Position numbers and translations under genes: made by a program. A stretch of DNA of 64,000 bases from an uncultured Clostridia bacterium (lineage in GTDB: Bacteria > Bacillota > Clostridia > Saccharofermentanales > Saccharofermentanaceae): contig CAMVGO010000004.1 in assembly GCA_947167045.1 (NCBI GenBank), positions 29,533 to 93,532 on the forward strand, in the 5' to 3' direction. Shown in pieces: positions 1 through 9,423 of the stretch (positions are counted from its first letter, which is position 1; every line of letters starts with the position of its first letter). Under the pieces are notes generated by a model. The model was not told the DNA's origin. It saw only the letters and a list, made by a program, of their open reading frames with translations, and ran no database searches.

Positions 1-598
1 TCGGAGATCCCTTATAGAAGATGCTCTGGAGTACCGAGCTGGTAACTTCAGAATCGAAAGTGACTACGTTTTCCTGTGAAAGGAGCTCATCGAGCCTCGT
101 ATGTCTCTCTATGAGGATAAGAGCACCCGTATATGTCCTGGACATTTCTTTGCACGCGGAGCTTATCTCCTTGATGAACGAGGTAAGTTCTTCCTTCGTC
201 ATTACGGACTCGCTGTGCCTGAAAGGGTTTGCGGCATTCGAAGTCCTGAGTCCGACCGTCTCGAGAGCTCTTCTGAGCTCGGGCTGGAACAATACGACGA
301 AGAGAATCGCGATGATATAGAGAAGGCGGTTAAACAGGAACCCGACCATGTCGAGTCCGATAAGACCGCAGAAAGCTACAAATACAAGGATCAGAACGAT
401 ACCTTTGATAAGCTGCCATGCCCTTGTCTGCCTGATGAACATCAGGAGCGTGTAGAAAAGGAATGTTACGAGGATGATGTCTATCGCATATCTGACAAAG
501 TCCCACGGAGAGCCAAAGAAGAGCTTGCCTTCGTCAAGGCTTTTAAAAAGCTCCAATAAGAACTCGTATATCTGGCTGATGATAGATGTATCGGACAT
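1..598 (-). CDS. cdaA: Diadenylate cyclase CdaA (5' part of gene, runs off the left edge)
   Basis: Membrane enzyme that makes cyclic di-AMP from two ATP. The ORF track misses it because its stop lies outside the window. Translating the minus strand from the ATG at 598 gives about 199 residues: three hydrophobic segments near residues 36-103, then QPELRRALE and GALILIER, which are hallmarks of the CdaA/DisA_N family. The DGA and RHR active-site motifs would lie beyond the edge. An AGAAGG ribosome site precedes the ATG, and an extended -10 promoter lies just upstream. In Bacillota this gene usually leads a cdaA-cdaR-glmM operon; that part is not visible. The family call is firm. Confidence 0.9.
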   Translation of the reverse strand, partial: MSDTSIISQIYEFLLELFKSLDEGKLFFGSPWDFVRYAIDIILVTFLFYTLLMFIRQTRAWQLIKGIVLILVFVAFCGLIGLDMVGFLFNRLLYIIAILFVVLFQPELRRALETVGLRTSNAANPFRHSESVMTKEELTSFIKEISSACKEMSRTYTGALILIERHTRLDELLSQENVVTFDSEVTSSVLQSIFYKGSP

Positions 599-632
599 CA
601 ACGGGACCTTCTTCCCTATGCTTATCTTATTT

Positions 633-659
633 AGTATAACATAAGGACGCGAAAATCAA
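633..659 (-). promoter_or_regulatory. Likely promoter of cdaA
   Basis: On the minus strand TTGATT (659-654) is followed after 15 bases by TATACT (638-633), with a TGn extension directly before the -10. It lies about 35 bases upstream of the cdaA ATG. The spacer is short, so the extended -10 probably carries most of the strength. Confidence 0.5.
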
Positions 660-702
660 TTTGGTAAATATGTGTGAAGGAGCCGTTCTTTTGCGGCCTG
701 TG

Positions 703-2022
703 TTATGTGGTCTCGGACGAACCGTAAGTCTGTCTGGTGGACTCGATCATGTAGGCTTCATACTGAGCCGGCGTCATGCCCTTGTCCGAACCCTTGAGAA
801 GCGATTCGATGACGATGAACGCAACGCAGTTTATCCTTATCTGAAGCCTGTCTCCGGAGCAGTCTATCTCGCCGTCGCCGTTGCGGTCATAATCATCTTC
901 CACGAGAACGGAATCAAGATAGTAGGAACAGTCCGCAGGCGTTCCCCTGATGATACCGCCGTAATCCTGAAGGCTAAGGTTCTTTGTCTCCTTCATCTGG
1001 TCCATGGAAGTGAAATTGTATTCGTAACTCTCGAAATAAACGATCGGGATCATCCTGTCGTCGAAGACCTTATAGTCCGATATCGTTTTCGGCAGTTCAT
1101 TGAAGATATCCCTGATGCCGTCGTCATTTACGTCGGCCTTAACACCGGATTCATTGTAATAGAGATCGAAGCCGTAATTTGTGTACAGAGTATTCGAAAA
1201 GCATACGTCATAAGCCTGATACAGCTTTCTTCTCATCTCGTATTTCCTGCTGGAGATAAGTGATTTGAAGCCTGAAGATGCATACACCTTGTCGCCGGCA
1301 TAAAGGCTGTCGACATCGTACATTACATCGATCGAGTTCTTCTCGTCGTAACTGAGCGACTGATAAAAGGCTTCCGCGCCCGTGAAGTTGTCGGTACCGG
1401 CACCGAAGAAGACAAAGCATACGTCGTAAGCGATGTTCTTGTAGTCTTTGAAAGCCCTGAGAGCCGTAAGGATGCAGGCTGTGCCTGAAGCGTTGTCAGA
1501 GATGCCGTCAAAGACGAACTTAGGTGCTTCCGTAGGCTCTGCATCCTCCTCGCCTTCTTCCTCCTCATCTTCCTCATCTTCTTCATCCTCATCGGATTCT
1601 TCAAGATAGTCCGGAAGTATGGCAGCGTCATAATGCGTGCCTATAAGGGCTGTCCTGTGCTCGAGTTCGAAGGTCCCGTCATCTTTTGCGACATAGAAAC
1701 CCGTTCCCTCGACCTTAACGATATAGTTGTTGGAAGTGCCGCCGTCAGCGCCCTGAAATGTCTGTACTTCAGGCGTATACCCCAGTTCCTTTATCTTCTC
1801 TTCGATATATTCGCCGGTCTTTTTCTCATCGGAAGAATATGCTTTTCTTCCGGGGAAATTCGTTGCGATCTCACGCGCTATATCGGCACCGTAAGTACCG
1901 TAATCAGCGGGCTTGTCAGAAGACTTGTCCTTTTTTTTGCACGAAGACAGGACCATCGGTTCCGCAAGAACCAACAGGCATGTGACGGCAGCTATTATCC
2001 TTTTTCCAAGATCTCTGTTCAT
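703..2022 (-). CDS. M28-family peptidase-like lipoprotein, probably catalytically degenerate
   Basis: The 439-residue protein begins with a lipoprotein signal (lipobox LSSC, Cys28), so it should be anchored outside the cytoplasmic membrane. Two M28 aminopeptidase landmarks are present: THYD near residue 130 and SDNASG near 176. The paired glutamates normally found in the GAEE motif (general base and zinc ligand) align with Gly-Thr in FFGAGTDNFTG. The late HTxxD histidine aligns with Phe in YNFTSMD. A very acidic Glu/Asp run (residues about 141-163) is inserted between the first two metal motifs. It lies 17 bases behind the dehydroquinate-synthase-like gene, likely in one transcript. It may bind ligand or peptide without cleaving. 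Confidence 0.7.
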   Translation of the reverse strand: MNRDLGKRIIAAVTCLLVLAEPMVLSSCKKKDKSSDKPADYGTYGADIAREIATNFPGRKAYSSDEKKTGEYIEEKIKELGYTPEVQTFQGADGGTSNNYIVKVEGTGFYVAKDDGTFELEHRTALIGTHYDAAILPDYLEESDEDEEDEEDEEEEGEEDAEPTEAPKFVFDGISDNASGTACILTALRAFKDYKNIAYDVCFVFFGAGTDNFTGAEAFYQSLSYDEKNSIDVMYDVDSLYAGDKVYASSGFKSLISSRKYEMRRKLYQAYDVCFSNTLYTNYGFDLYYNESGVKADVNDDGIRDIFNELPKTISDYKVFDDRMIPIVYFESYEYNFTSMDQMKETKNLSLQDYGGIIRGTPADCSYYLDSVLVEDDYDRNGDGEIDCSGDRLQIRINCVAFIVIESLLKGSDKGMTPAQYEAYMIESTRQTYGSSETT

Positions 2023-2039
2023 AACCCGCTAATTATACC

Positions 2040-3140
2040 CTAAGACTCTCCGTTTTTTGCGGCAATCGCAGAAGAGCTTCCGGCGATGTGGCCCAAACGC
2101 TCCTCAAGTATCGAAAGAGCCTCTTCCCTGGAAGGATCCTTTATGGCCCAGGTGCCCTTGCCGCCCACTTCCTCATAACAAACGAGGGGTTTTCCGGCGG
2201 AATGGCCTTTGCCGTATGTATCCTTAAGGGAATTCATTATCGAATTGAAGCTTACGTCCTTCAGTTCGGTGGGAAGATTAAGCTTCGTGTAGATCGCGGT
2301 AAGCGCGGTCCTGGCCTTGTCGGGGACCGTGGCGAAAAGGCTTAAGGCAAGAGCCTCGCCTTCCGAATAGTTCATAAACCTGAAGTATCCCTCGATAGCC
2401 TCCGACAGTTCGTTGCCGAGCGTCAGGAGAACGGGATTCTTCCTGTCGATAGCAGCTCTCGCGGCATAGACCCTGTTAAGGAAAACCCTGATATCGGAAG
2501 GGCTCGAACCCGCTATGTTGAGCAGATCCGTGAGCAGACCGAAATCAGCAAGCAGCGCATATCTGATTATCTGGGCATATCCGTTGGGAATATACTTTTT
2601 CGGTATCGTCGAAAGGAAGACCGGATCGATGAACACAGCGCTCTGGGAAACCTTAACGGAAGCCGTATTCTTGCGGCTTCCTGAATTTGTATAGACCTTA
2701 TCGGCGCAGCATGTCTCCGCCATTGACGAGAGTGTCGTAGGGACAGCGATAAAACGGGAACCTCCCGAATAGAGCGCAGAAGCAAATCCAGCGATGTCTA
2801 TTACGGAACCGCCGCCGAACGCGATCACCCAGTCGTTGCTGCCGAGACCGAACTCCGTGAACTCCTTGATAACATTATTGACCTGTGAGAGATTTTTGTT
2901 CTGCTCACCCTCTTCAACAGTGATAAGGCATGTCTTGACATTTCTTATGACGAACTGTTTCTCAAAAGCGTTGTAATAGTAGCCGCTGACCTGTCTGTCG
3001 GATATTATCGCAGCCTTGATCTCCTGGTCTCCGAGATCTTTGTTGCCATATTGCTCGAGAATAAAACCTGCCACGAATTCGTCTGCGATACCGCTTCCGG
3101 TAAAGCAGTCGTAGCTCCGGTTGCAATCAAGTCTGTCCAA
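2040..3140 (-). CDS. 3-dehydroquinate synthase-like protein lacking the zinc ligands
   Basis: The fold is recognisable as dehydroquinate synthase/sugar-cyclase: an AFGGGSVIDIAGF nucleotide motif, VPTTL, and FIDPVFLSTIP followed by a degenerate GxAEVIKYG. The three expected metal sites are changed: the AEVIKYG glutamate reads AQIIRYA, GHTFGHAIE reads GNELSEAIE, and HGEAVA reads EGEALA. Canonical AroB activity is therefore doubtful. The ORF track starts at 3188 (GTG). I prefer the TTG at 3140: it follows GAAAGGAGC, leaves the usual short lead before RSYD, and keeps clear of the divergent gltX promoter. The family is fairly sure; the substrate is unknown. Confidence 0.65.
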   Translation of the reverse strand: MDRLDCNRSYDCFTGSGIADEFVAGFILEQYGNKDLGDQEIKAAIISDRQVSGYYYNAFEKQFVIRNVKTCLITVEEGEQNKNLSQVNNVIKEFTEFGLGSNDWVIAFGGGSVIDIAGFASALYSGGSRFIAVPTTLSSMAETCCADKVYTNSGSRKNTASVKVSQSAVFIDPVFLSTIPKKYIPNGYAQIIRYALLADFGLLTDLLNIAGSSPSDIRVFLNRVYAARAAIDRKNPVLLTLGNELSEAIEGYFRFMNYSEGEALALSLFATVPDKARTALTAIYTKLNLPTELKDVSFNSIMNSLKDTYGKGHSAGKPLVCYEEVGGKGTWAIKDPSREEALSILEERLGHIAGSSSAIAAKNGES

Positions 3141-3174
3141 AGGTTTTAAGGCTCCTTTCGCTGCAAAAGTCAAT

Positions 3175-3202
3175 TTGTATATTACCACAAAAGTGATAAA
3201 AT
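3175..3202 (+). promoter_or_regulatory. Likely promoter of gltX-glnS
   Basis: TTGTAT (3175-3180), a 16-base spacer and TAAAAT (3197-3202) lie 34 bases before the gltX ATG, which is preceded by an AGAGG ribosome site. The position overlaps the N-terminal extension of the divergent gene predicted by the ORF track and so argues for that gene's shorter form. Confidence 0.5.
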
Positions 3203-3236
3203 AAACGCTCAGGAAATTTATTAATAGAGGTCACAT

Positions 3237-4688
3237 ATGAAAATAAGAACGAGATTCGCACCCAGTCCCACGGGTTTTATGCATGTCGGAAATCTCCGCA
3301 CCGCGCTTTATGAATACCTTACCGCAAAGCACGAAGGCGGCACTTTTGTACTGAGGATCGAAGATACCGACCGTGAACGTTATGTGGAGGGCGCAACTCA
3401 GGTAATATACGACACGATGAAGCTCGCCGGCCTTGAGCACGACGAAGGTCCGGATATCGGCGGAGAGTACGGACCATATGTCCAGAGCGAGCGACTTCCT
3501 ATGTATAAGCCTTACGCCGAGCAGCTCGTGGAACAGGGCAAGGCTTACAGATGCTTCTGCACCAAGGAGCGCCTTGAGGCTCTTAAGGAGAATGCACCTG
3601 AGGGTACAGGTTACGACCGTCACTGCAGAGACTTATCTCCTGAAGAGATCCAGAAGAACCTGGACGCAGGCATGCCCTATGTCATCCGTCAGAAAATGCC
3701 CCTTACAGGCTCTACTTCTTACCATGACCTGGTTTACGGAGACATCACATTCCCCAACGAGGATCTTGACGATCAGGTATTGATCAAGACTGACGGCTTC
3801 CCTACTTATAACTTCGCCAACGTTATCGATGACCACACAATGGGAATTACACACGTTGTAAGAGGATCCGAGTACTTATCTTCAACACCTAAGTACAACC
3901 TCCTCTATGAGGCATTCGGCTGGGAGATCCCCACATACATCCACCTGCCGCTCATCATGGGCAAGTCGGTTGACGAGGAAGGCAACGAAGTGATCTCCAA
4001 GCTTTCAAAGCGTCACGGCTCCACAGGTTTCATGGATCTCGTTAACGAAGGTTACCTCCCTGAGGCTATCATCAACTATATCGCACTCTTAGGCTGGGCA
4101 CCCAAGGATACAAGGGAGATCTTCTCCCTGCCCGAGCTTATCGAAGCATTTGATATCAACGGCATTTCCAAGTCACCTGCCGTATTCGACTACGACAAGC
4201 TCTCATGGGTAAACCAGGAACACATCAAGGCCATGTCCGACGAGGAGTTCTTGGAGCACGCAAAGCCCTTCTACGATGAGGCAGGCGTTGATCCTTCATG
4301 CTACGCTCTGCTCGCAGAGCTCCTGAAGCCCAGGATCGCAAAGTTCACTGAGATCACCGAGAAGCTTTCCTTCATAAAGGAATACGGTGATTTCGATCTC
4401 GGGCTTTTCGAGCACAAGAAGAGCAAGTCAACACTGGAGTCTTCAAAGCAGATGCTCGAAAAGGCTATCCCCGTTTTAGAGAACTTAGACTGGGACAGAG
4501 AAGCCATCACAGAAGCTATGAAGACGCTGGCAGAGAGCCTTGAAGTCAAGAACTCTGTCGTTATGTGGCCTGTAAGGATCGCTGCCGCAGGAGTTGCGGT
4601 CACCCCCGGCGGATGCGCTGAGGTCATGATCCTTCTGGGCAAGGAAGAATCTCTTAAGAGAATTAAATACGCTTATTCAAGACTTTGA
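3237..4688 (+). CDS. gltX: Glutamate--tRNA ligase
   Basis: Class I aminoacyl-tRNA synthetase that charges tRNA-Glu with glutamate in the cytoplasm. The 483-residue length is normal for bacterial GluRS. The N-terminus [18 protein letters not shown] carries the HIGH-type signature (HVGN), and [10 protein letters not shown] near residue 255 is the KMSKS-type loop. The anticodon-binding helical region fills the C-terminus. AGAGG precedes the ATG. The stop is 17 bases before the glnS start, so the two synthetases are almost certainly co-transcribed. Confidence 0.96.
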   Translation: MKIRTRFAPSPTGFMHVGNLRTALYEYLTAKHEGGTFVLRIEDTDRERYVEGATQVIYDTMKLAGLEHDEGPDIGGEYGPYVQSERLPMYKPYAEQLVEQGKAYRCFCTKERLEALKENAPEGTGYDRHCRDLSPEEIQKNLDAGMPYVIRQKMPLTGSTSYHDLVYGDITFPNEDLDDQVLIKTDGFPTYNFANVIDDHTMGITHVVRGSEYLSSTPKYNLLYEAFGWEIPTYIHLPLIMGKSVDEEGNEVISKLSKRHGSTGFMDLVNEGYLPEAIINYIALLGWAPKDTREIFSLPELIEAFDINGISKSPAVFDYDKLSWVNQEHIKAMSDEEFLEHAKPFYDEAGVDPSCYALLAELLKPRIAKFTEITEKLSFIKEYGDFDLGLFEHKKSKSTLESSKQMLEKAIPVLENLDWDREAITEAMKTLAESLEVKNSVVMWPVRIAAAGVAVTPGGCAEVMILLGKEESLKRIKYAYSRL

Positions 4689-4705
4689 TCGGGAGAATAC
4701 TAGAA

Positions 4706-6367
4706 ATGGCTGACAGCAAGAATTTTATCGAGCAGATCATTGACGAGGAACTTAAAGAAGGCGGAAGAGTCTACGGCAAGAAGATCCATACGAGATTCCC
4801 GCCCGAACCGAACGGCTACCTTCACATAGGTCACGCAAAGGCATTGGAGATCGACTTCGGTACCGCTGAAGCATACAACGGCCTGTGCAACCTCAGAATG
4901 GACGACACGAACCCCACCAAAGAGGATGAGGAATACGTTGAGGCCATCAAGGAGGATATCCACTGGTTAGGTCACGACTGGGATGACCGGTTCTTCTATG
5001 CTTCCGAGTATTTCGAGAAGATGTATGAATTCGCCATCGAACTCATCAACAAGGGCCTGGCTTACGTTTGCGAACTTACGCCCGACCAGATGAGAGACAT
5101 GAGAGGCGACACAAAGACTCCCGCTGTCTCCCCTTATCGTGACAGACCCATCGAGGAGAGCCTTGATCTCTTTAAGAGAATGAGAGCCGGTGAATTTGAA
5201 GACGGAAAGATGACTCTCCGTGCGAAGATCGACCTCGCTTCCGGCAACTTCAACATGAGAGATCCCGTTATCTACAGGATCAATCATCTCCCTCATCACA
5301 GAACAGGCACAGAGTGGTGCATCTACCCCATGTACGACTTCGCTCATCCAATCGAAGACGCTTTGGAAGGCATCACACACTCCCTCTGCTCATTGGAGTT
5401 CGAAGCTCACAGACCTCTTTACGACTGGGTGGTAAACAACATTTCCGTTGAGTGCAAGCCCCGTCAGATCGAGTTCGCAAGACTCGGAATCACACACACG
5501 GTCCTTTCCAAGAGAAAGCTCCGTGCCATGATCGAAGCAGGCATCGTATCAGGATGGGATGACCCCAGAATGCCTACACTCTGCGGTCTCAGAAGAAGGG
5601 GTTATACTCCCGCTTCCATCCATAACTTCAGCGCGCGTAACGGTGTAGCCAAGGTCAACTCCGTTGTTGACTTCGCTTTCCTCGAATACTGCCTCCGCGA
5701 AGATCTTAACGATCACGCTCAGAGAGCTATGGCTGTATTAAAGCCCATCAAACTCATCATCGACAACTATCCTGAGGGACAGACCGAAGAGTTCGATGTC
5801 GAGAATAATCCCAAGGACGAGAACGCAGGCACACGTAAGGTATCCTTCTCCAGAGAGCTCTGGATCGAAGAAGAAGACTTCATGGAAGTTCCCGCTCCCA
5901 AGTATTTCAGATTATACCCCGGCAACGAGGTGCGCCTTAAGTCCGCTTATGTCGTTAAGTGCGTATCCTGCGATCACGATGCAGAAGGCAATGTAACCGC
6001 AGTCCACTGCACATACGATCCGGATTCCAGAGGCGGCAACACTTTGGACGGCAGAAAGATCAAGTCCACCATTCACTGGGTTGACGCTAAGACAGCCGTT
6101 GACGGTGAGATCAGACTCTACGACAGGCTCTTTACGACAGAGCAGCCCGACCTCGCTGACTGCAACTATCTCGATTTCATCAATCCCAATTCCCTGGAGA
6201 TCATCAGGGGCGCCAAATTAGAAGCATTCCTTGCTGACACAAAGCCCGCTGACAGATTCCAGTTCTTAAGGACCGGTTACTTCTGTGCCGACTCAAAGGA
6301 TTCAACACCTGATCATCTGGTATTCAACAGAGCAGTATCTTTGAAGGATTCTTATAAGCCGGAGTGA
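4706..6367 (+). CDS. glnS: Glutamine--tRNA ligase
   Basis: Class I synthetase that charges tRNA-Gln directly with glutamine. [15 protein letters not shown] is the HIGH motif, VLSKRKL the KMSKS loop, and the C-terminal half shows the GlnRS beta-barrel anticodon domain. The ORF track starts at a TTG at 4685, but GGGAG at 4691-4695 places the start at ATG 4706, giving 553 residues, typical of GlnRS. A true GlnRS is patchy in Bacillota, many of which use the amidotransferase route instead. A strong terminator follows. Confidence 0.95.
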   Translation: MADSKNFIEQIIDEELKEGGRVYGKKIHTRFPPEPNGYLHIGHAKALEIDFGTAEAYNGLCNLRMDDTNPTKEDEEYVEAIKEDIHWLGHDWDDRFFYASEYFEKMYEFAIELINKGLAYVCELTPDQMRDMRGDTKTPAVSPYRDRPIEESLDLFKRMRAGEFEDGKMTLRAKIDLASGNFNMRDPVIYRINHLPHHRTGTEWCIYPMYDFAHPIEDALEGITHSLCSLEFEAHRPLYDWVVNNISVECKPRQIEFARLGITHTVLSKRKLRAMIEAGIVSGWDDPRMPTLCGLRRRGYTPASIHNFSARNGVAKVNSVVDFAFLEYCLREDLNDHAQRAMAVLKPIKLIIDNYPEGQTEEFDVENNPKDENAGTRKVSFSRELWIEEEDFMEVPAPKYFRLYPGNEVRLKSAYVVKCVSCDHDAEGNVTAVHCTYDPDSRGGNTLDGRKIKSTIHWVDAKTAVDGEIRLYDRLFTTEQPDLADCNYLDFINPNSLEIIRGAKLEAFLADTKPADRFQFLRTGYFCADSKDSTPDHLVFNRAVSLKDSYKPE

Positions 6368-6393
6368 TTCTCTAAAAATATTGCAGATTAAAC

Positions 6394-6432
6394 AGATCCC
6401 GGCTCTTTCACAAGTACCGGGATCTTTATTTA
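6394..6432 (+). terminator. Rho-independent terminator of gltX-glnS
   Basis: AGATCCCGG (6394-6402) pairs perfectly with CCGGGATCT (6417-6425) around a 14-base loop and is followed by TTATTTAT. It lies 27 bases after the glnS stop, between convergent genes. Confidence 0.85.
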
Positions 6433-6459
6433 TCACTTGAAGTTTTTCTCGTAGGTCGG

Positions 6460-7194
6460 CTACTCGTGCAATGTCTTTCCCAGAAGCGTCATAGCCTGCT
6501 TCGGACAATGATCTATGCATCTGTAGCACATCGTGCATTTTGAAGAAGCGACCGCTTTGCCGTCTCCTATCCTGATGTTTTGCGTAGGGCAGTTCTTCGC
6601 GCAGATCCCGCACCCGATGCACTTTGACGGATCGATCTTAACCTTATCGGTATAGCCTGTCGTCTTATTGTAGAACCAGAGCCTCTGTCCGAATAATCCG
6701 GCAAGGTGCGCTGCAAATGACAGCCCCTCTTTGGGATAGCTGCCTTCCCTCATCTGTTTGGCGGCTTCGGCAACGCGTTTGTCGGCCTTTTCTATTATCG
6801 CCTTATTCTGTTCTTTAGATTTCTTTAGAGCCTTGCAGTCACCGATGGAATCAGGCATCACTATCTGAAGGCCGCCCGTGATCTCCGCACCGTACTTTTT
6901 GAGAAGCCTGGCAGCACACCCGGTTCCGTCACCAGAAAACAGTCCCATGGTCGTTATCAGGAATATCTTCTTCCCTTTCCAAAATGCTTCATGAGTGTTT
7001 ATGAAGTCTCTTACAAGATACGGAATGTTCGAAAACATCGTCGGATAAGCCAGGATGATCTCATCGCCTTCCAAAGCTTTCATTGCATCTTCTGACTCGA
7101 TAGGCACTGCAATCCCGTTTCCGCCAAGCTCATCCAGAAGCAGAGTCACTATATGCTTTGTATTGCCGGAACCGCTTAAGTAGACCGCATTCAT
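6460..7194 (-). CDS. EFR1-type flavodoxin/ferredoxin fusion
   Basis: Predicted cytoplasmic electron-transfer protein of 244 residues. The N-terminus (AVYLSGSGNTK) is a flavodoxin FMN-binding loop. The C-terminal 60 residues hold two [4Fe-4S] ferredoxin motifs, CIGCGICAKNCP and CTMCYRCIDHCP. This order matches the EFR1 family. The ATG overlaps the stop of the upstream TetR gene (ATGA), so the two are translationally coupled and the TetR protein probably controls it. The redox partner is not known. Confidence 0.85.
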   Translation of the reverse strand: MNAVYLSGSGNTKHIVTLLLDELGGNGIAVPIESEDAMKALEGDEIILAYPTMFSNIPYLVRDFINTHEAFWKGKKIFLITTMGLFSGDGTGCAARLLKKYGAEITGGLQIVMPDSIGDCKALKKSKEQNKAIIEKADKRVAEAAKQMREGSYPKEGLSFAAHLAGLFGQRLWFYNKTTGYTDKVKIDPSKCIGCGICAKNCPTQNIRIGDGKAVASSKCTMCYRCIDHCPKQAMTLLGKTLHE

Positions 7195-7799
7195 AAAACA
7201 CCGTCCAAAAGCATCTTGAATGCTTTCTTCAGATACTCTTCTTTAGTCATTTTGAATCTGAGTTTAATGTACTCTTCCTTGTCGTTTGCCATCGAGATTA
7301 TCCCCGATATCGACGACCACATCATTATGACCGCAGGATAGATGTCGATGTCTTTTCTGACAATGCCCTCTTCTATGCCGCTTCTGATAAACTTTGCGAT
7401 CTCCTCATTGGTCTGTTCGCCGATATCGTAGATCTTCTTATAAAGCTCTTTATCTGTGTCTACAGAGATCTTTCCCAATGTACCCTTGCAGAACAACGGG
7501 TGCTTTTCGAACTTATCTGCAATGTCAAAACAGAGCTTGTAGTACCTTTCCTCAAAACTGCCGTCGCTTTCTGCAGCTTTCTTCGCATCGCCCAGGATCT
7601 GCTCCATATACCTGCATACGATGGAATCCCAGATCGTCTGCTTGCTATCGAAATAAACATAGAGTGTGGATCTGCTGATCCCCGTGCATCTTGCTATGTC
7701 ATCTATCGAAGTCGACTCATATCCCTTTGCTTCGAAAAGCTTTTCCGATGCATTCAAAACGGCTTCATTATAGATCTCGACCGCCAAGTCTTTACGCAT
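7191..7799 (-). CDS. TetR/AcrR-family transcriptional regulator
   Basis: The 202-residue protein has the N-terminal TetR helix-turn-helix: GYESTSIDDIARCTGISRST followed by LYVYFDSKQTIW. The C-terminal ligand domain is unlike anything I can name. The ATG has GGAGG eight bases upstream, and the gene overlaps the flavodoxin/ferredoxin gene by four bases. Tandem palindromes overlap its own promoter, which suggests autorepression that also covers the redox partner. The inducer is unknown. Confidence 0.9.
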   Translation of the reverse strand: MRKDLAVEIYNEAVLNASEKLFEAKGYESTSIDDIARCTGISRSTLYVYFDSKQTIWDSIVCRYMEQILGDAKKAAESDGSFEERYYKLCFDIADKFEKHPLFCKGTLGKISVDTDKELYKKIYDIGEQTNEEIAKFIRSGIEEGIVRKDIDIYPAVIMMWSSISGIISMANDKEEYIKLRFKMTKEEYLKKAFKMLLDGVL

Positions 7800-7849
7800 A
7801 TCTTCCTCCTCAAATACATATCCTTGATTCCCTATTTTCGTACTGCTAA

Positions 7850-7905
7850 TTCGATTTTCGAACTATCAGTACGATTATCGTACTATCAATTCGATTTTAT
7901 GTCAA
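7850..7905 (-). promoter_or_regulatory. Promoter with tandem palindromic operators for the TetR operon
   Basis: On the minus strand TTGACA (7905-7900) and TACGAT (7882-7877) are 17 bases apart. The -10 lies inside a 17-bp palindrome, AGTACGATTATCGTACT (7868-7884). A second palindrome, TTCGATTTTCGAA (7850-7862), lies just downstream. Further TTCGATTTT and TCGTACT half-sites repeat on both sides. This layout suits autorepression by the TetR protein. Confidence 0.7.
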
Positions 7906-7978
7906 GAATACCCTGCCGGGTAAAACACGAAATTTTAAACCCGGGCGAAAATAAGTATTTGTAAGAGCTGAAAAAGTA

Positions 7979-8737
7979 TCAGTAACCGGCCAGGAAAGCT
8001 TTGGTTCTTTCCTGCTGGGGATTTGTAACGAGATCGTACGCGTTGCCTTCCTCAACGATCACTCCGCCACTCATGAATATGATGCGGTCGGCAACGTCTC
8101 TGGCAAAGCTCATCTCGTGGGTTACGATAACCATCGTCATCTTTTCTTTTGCGAGTTCCTTGATAACGGTCAGAACGCCTTTGGTGAGCTCGGGATCCAA
8201 AGCGGATGTGGGCTCATCGAAGAAGATGATCTCAGGATTTGTGGCCAGGGCCCTTGCTATGGAAACTCTCTGCTGCTGGCCGCCCGAGAGATTGCAGGGA
8301 TAAGCGTCAGCCTTTTCGACGAGGTCCATCTTCTTTAAGAGTCCGTCGCAGATCGCGTCGGCTTCTTCCTTACTCATTTTATGCACATGTATGAGGGCTT
8401 CCGTTATGTTCCTGCGGACTGAAAAATGCGGGAAGAGATTGAAATTCTGGAATACCAGGCCGAATTTGGAGCGGATTTCCTTTTCTAGCTTCTTGTCGCA
8501 GTATTTTCCTTCATCACACAGAACGTCGCCGCCTATCACGATCCTGCCGTAATCGACGGTCTCGAGTGTCGTGGCGCATCTGAGCAATGTGGATTTTCCG
8601 CCGCCTGAAGGACCGATAACGGCCACTACCTCACCGCGCTTTACTTCCATCGAAATGCCTTTTAAGACCTCAAGGTCACCGAAGGATTTCTTTATGTTCT
8701 TCATCTCAAGAACGATGTCGTTTTTTACGTCTGCCAT
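7979..8737 (-). CDS. Polar amino acid ABC transporter, ATP-binding protein
   Basis: ATPase subunit that powers uptake of an amino acid. All motifs are intact: Walker [10 protein letters not shown], signature LSGGQQQR, Walker [15 protein letters not shown] and the switch VTHEMSF. The 252-residue length and the DPELTKGVL sequence after Walker B fit the GlnQ/HisP group. It starts 13 bases after the permease stop with a GAGG ribosome site. The substrate cannot be read from the sequence. Confidence 0.92.
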   Translation of the reverse strand: MADVKNDIVLEMKNIKKSFGDLEVLKGISMEVKRGEVVAVIGPSGGGKSTLLRCATTLETVDYGRIVIGGDVLCDEGKYCDKKLEKEIRSKFGLVFQNFNLFPHFSVRRNITEALIHVHKMSKEEADAICDGLLKKMDLVEKADAYPCNLSGGQQQRVSIARALATNPEIIFFDEPTSALDPELTKGVLTVIKELAKEKMTMVIVTHEMSFARDVADRIIFMSGGVIVEEGNAYDLVTNPQQERTKAFLAGY

Positions 8738-8750
8738 CGGGATAACCTCA

Positions 8751-9422
8751 TTAAGAATAGTAGGACATGGATTTTTCCACGCGGTTCAGTATCGTCTCGA
8801 CAATCAGGTTCATAGCATAATAGAAAGCGCCCGCAACTATGAACGGCATTACCGATACCTGTGCGGATGCGGCAGCTGATGCCTTGGTGAACATCTCGGT
8901 AACCGAGAGGACCTGGGCAAGCGAAGTATCCTTTACAAGCGTGATTACCTCATTCGAAACAGAAGGCAGCACTCGCTTGATGACCTGCGGGAGTATTATC
9001 TTGAAATATGTCTGCATCTTCGTAAATCCGAGGACCGTCGCAGCTTCGTACTGTCCCTTGGACATAGACTGGATGCCGCCTCTGAATATCTCGGCGAAAT
9101 ATGCCGCATAGTTCAGCGAGAATGCGATTATCGTTGCGATAAATCTGTAGTTGAAAGGACCGATCTGTATGCTTCCAAGGTTTACTCCGAAGATGTAATA
9201 AGGTCCGAAATACACCAGCAGGAGCTGGAGCATGAGAGGCGTGCCTCTTAATATCGAGATGTAGAGTTGGAAAACAAGAGAAACGATCTTGATCTTGGAC
9301 ATCCTGCCCTTTGAAACGAGGAGTCCCAACGGGATCGAAAATATCAGCGTAAAGAAGAAGATCCCGAATGTAAATCCGAAGCCCTGCCACAGCTGGATCA
9401 ATGTCGACTGAAAATTACCCAT
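8751..9422 (-). CDS. Polar amino acid ABC transporter, permease
   Basis: Inner-membrane permease of the HisM/GlnP group, 223 residues with about five membrane segments. The coupling (EAA) loop reads [24 protein letters not shown] (shown here only as the family landmark). One base separates it from the small lipoprotein gene upstream, and the ATPase gene follows. A single permease gene suggests a homodimeric channel. Confidence 0.9.
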   Translation of the reverse strand: MGNFQSTLIQLWQGFGFTFGIFFFTLIFSIPLGLLVSKGRMSKIKIVSLVFQLYISILRGTPLMLQLLLVYFGPYYIFGVNLGSIQIGPFNYRFIATIIAFSLNYAAYFAEIFRGGIQSMSKGQYEAATVLGFTKMQTYFKIILPQVIKRVLPSVSNEVITLVKDTSLAQVLSVTEMFTKASAAASAQVSVMPFIVAGAFYYAMNLIVETILNRVEKSMSYYS

Positions 9423-9423
9423 A

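Noticed and set aside
101-559. 152-residue plus-strand ORF
   Set aside because: Antisense to cdaA, which is clearly coding on the minus strand.
661-1263. 200-residue plus-strand ORF
   Set aside because: Antisense to the M28-like lipoprotein gene.
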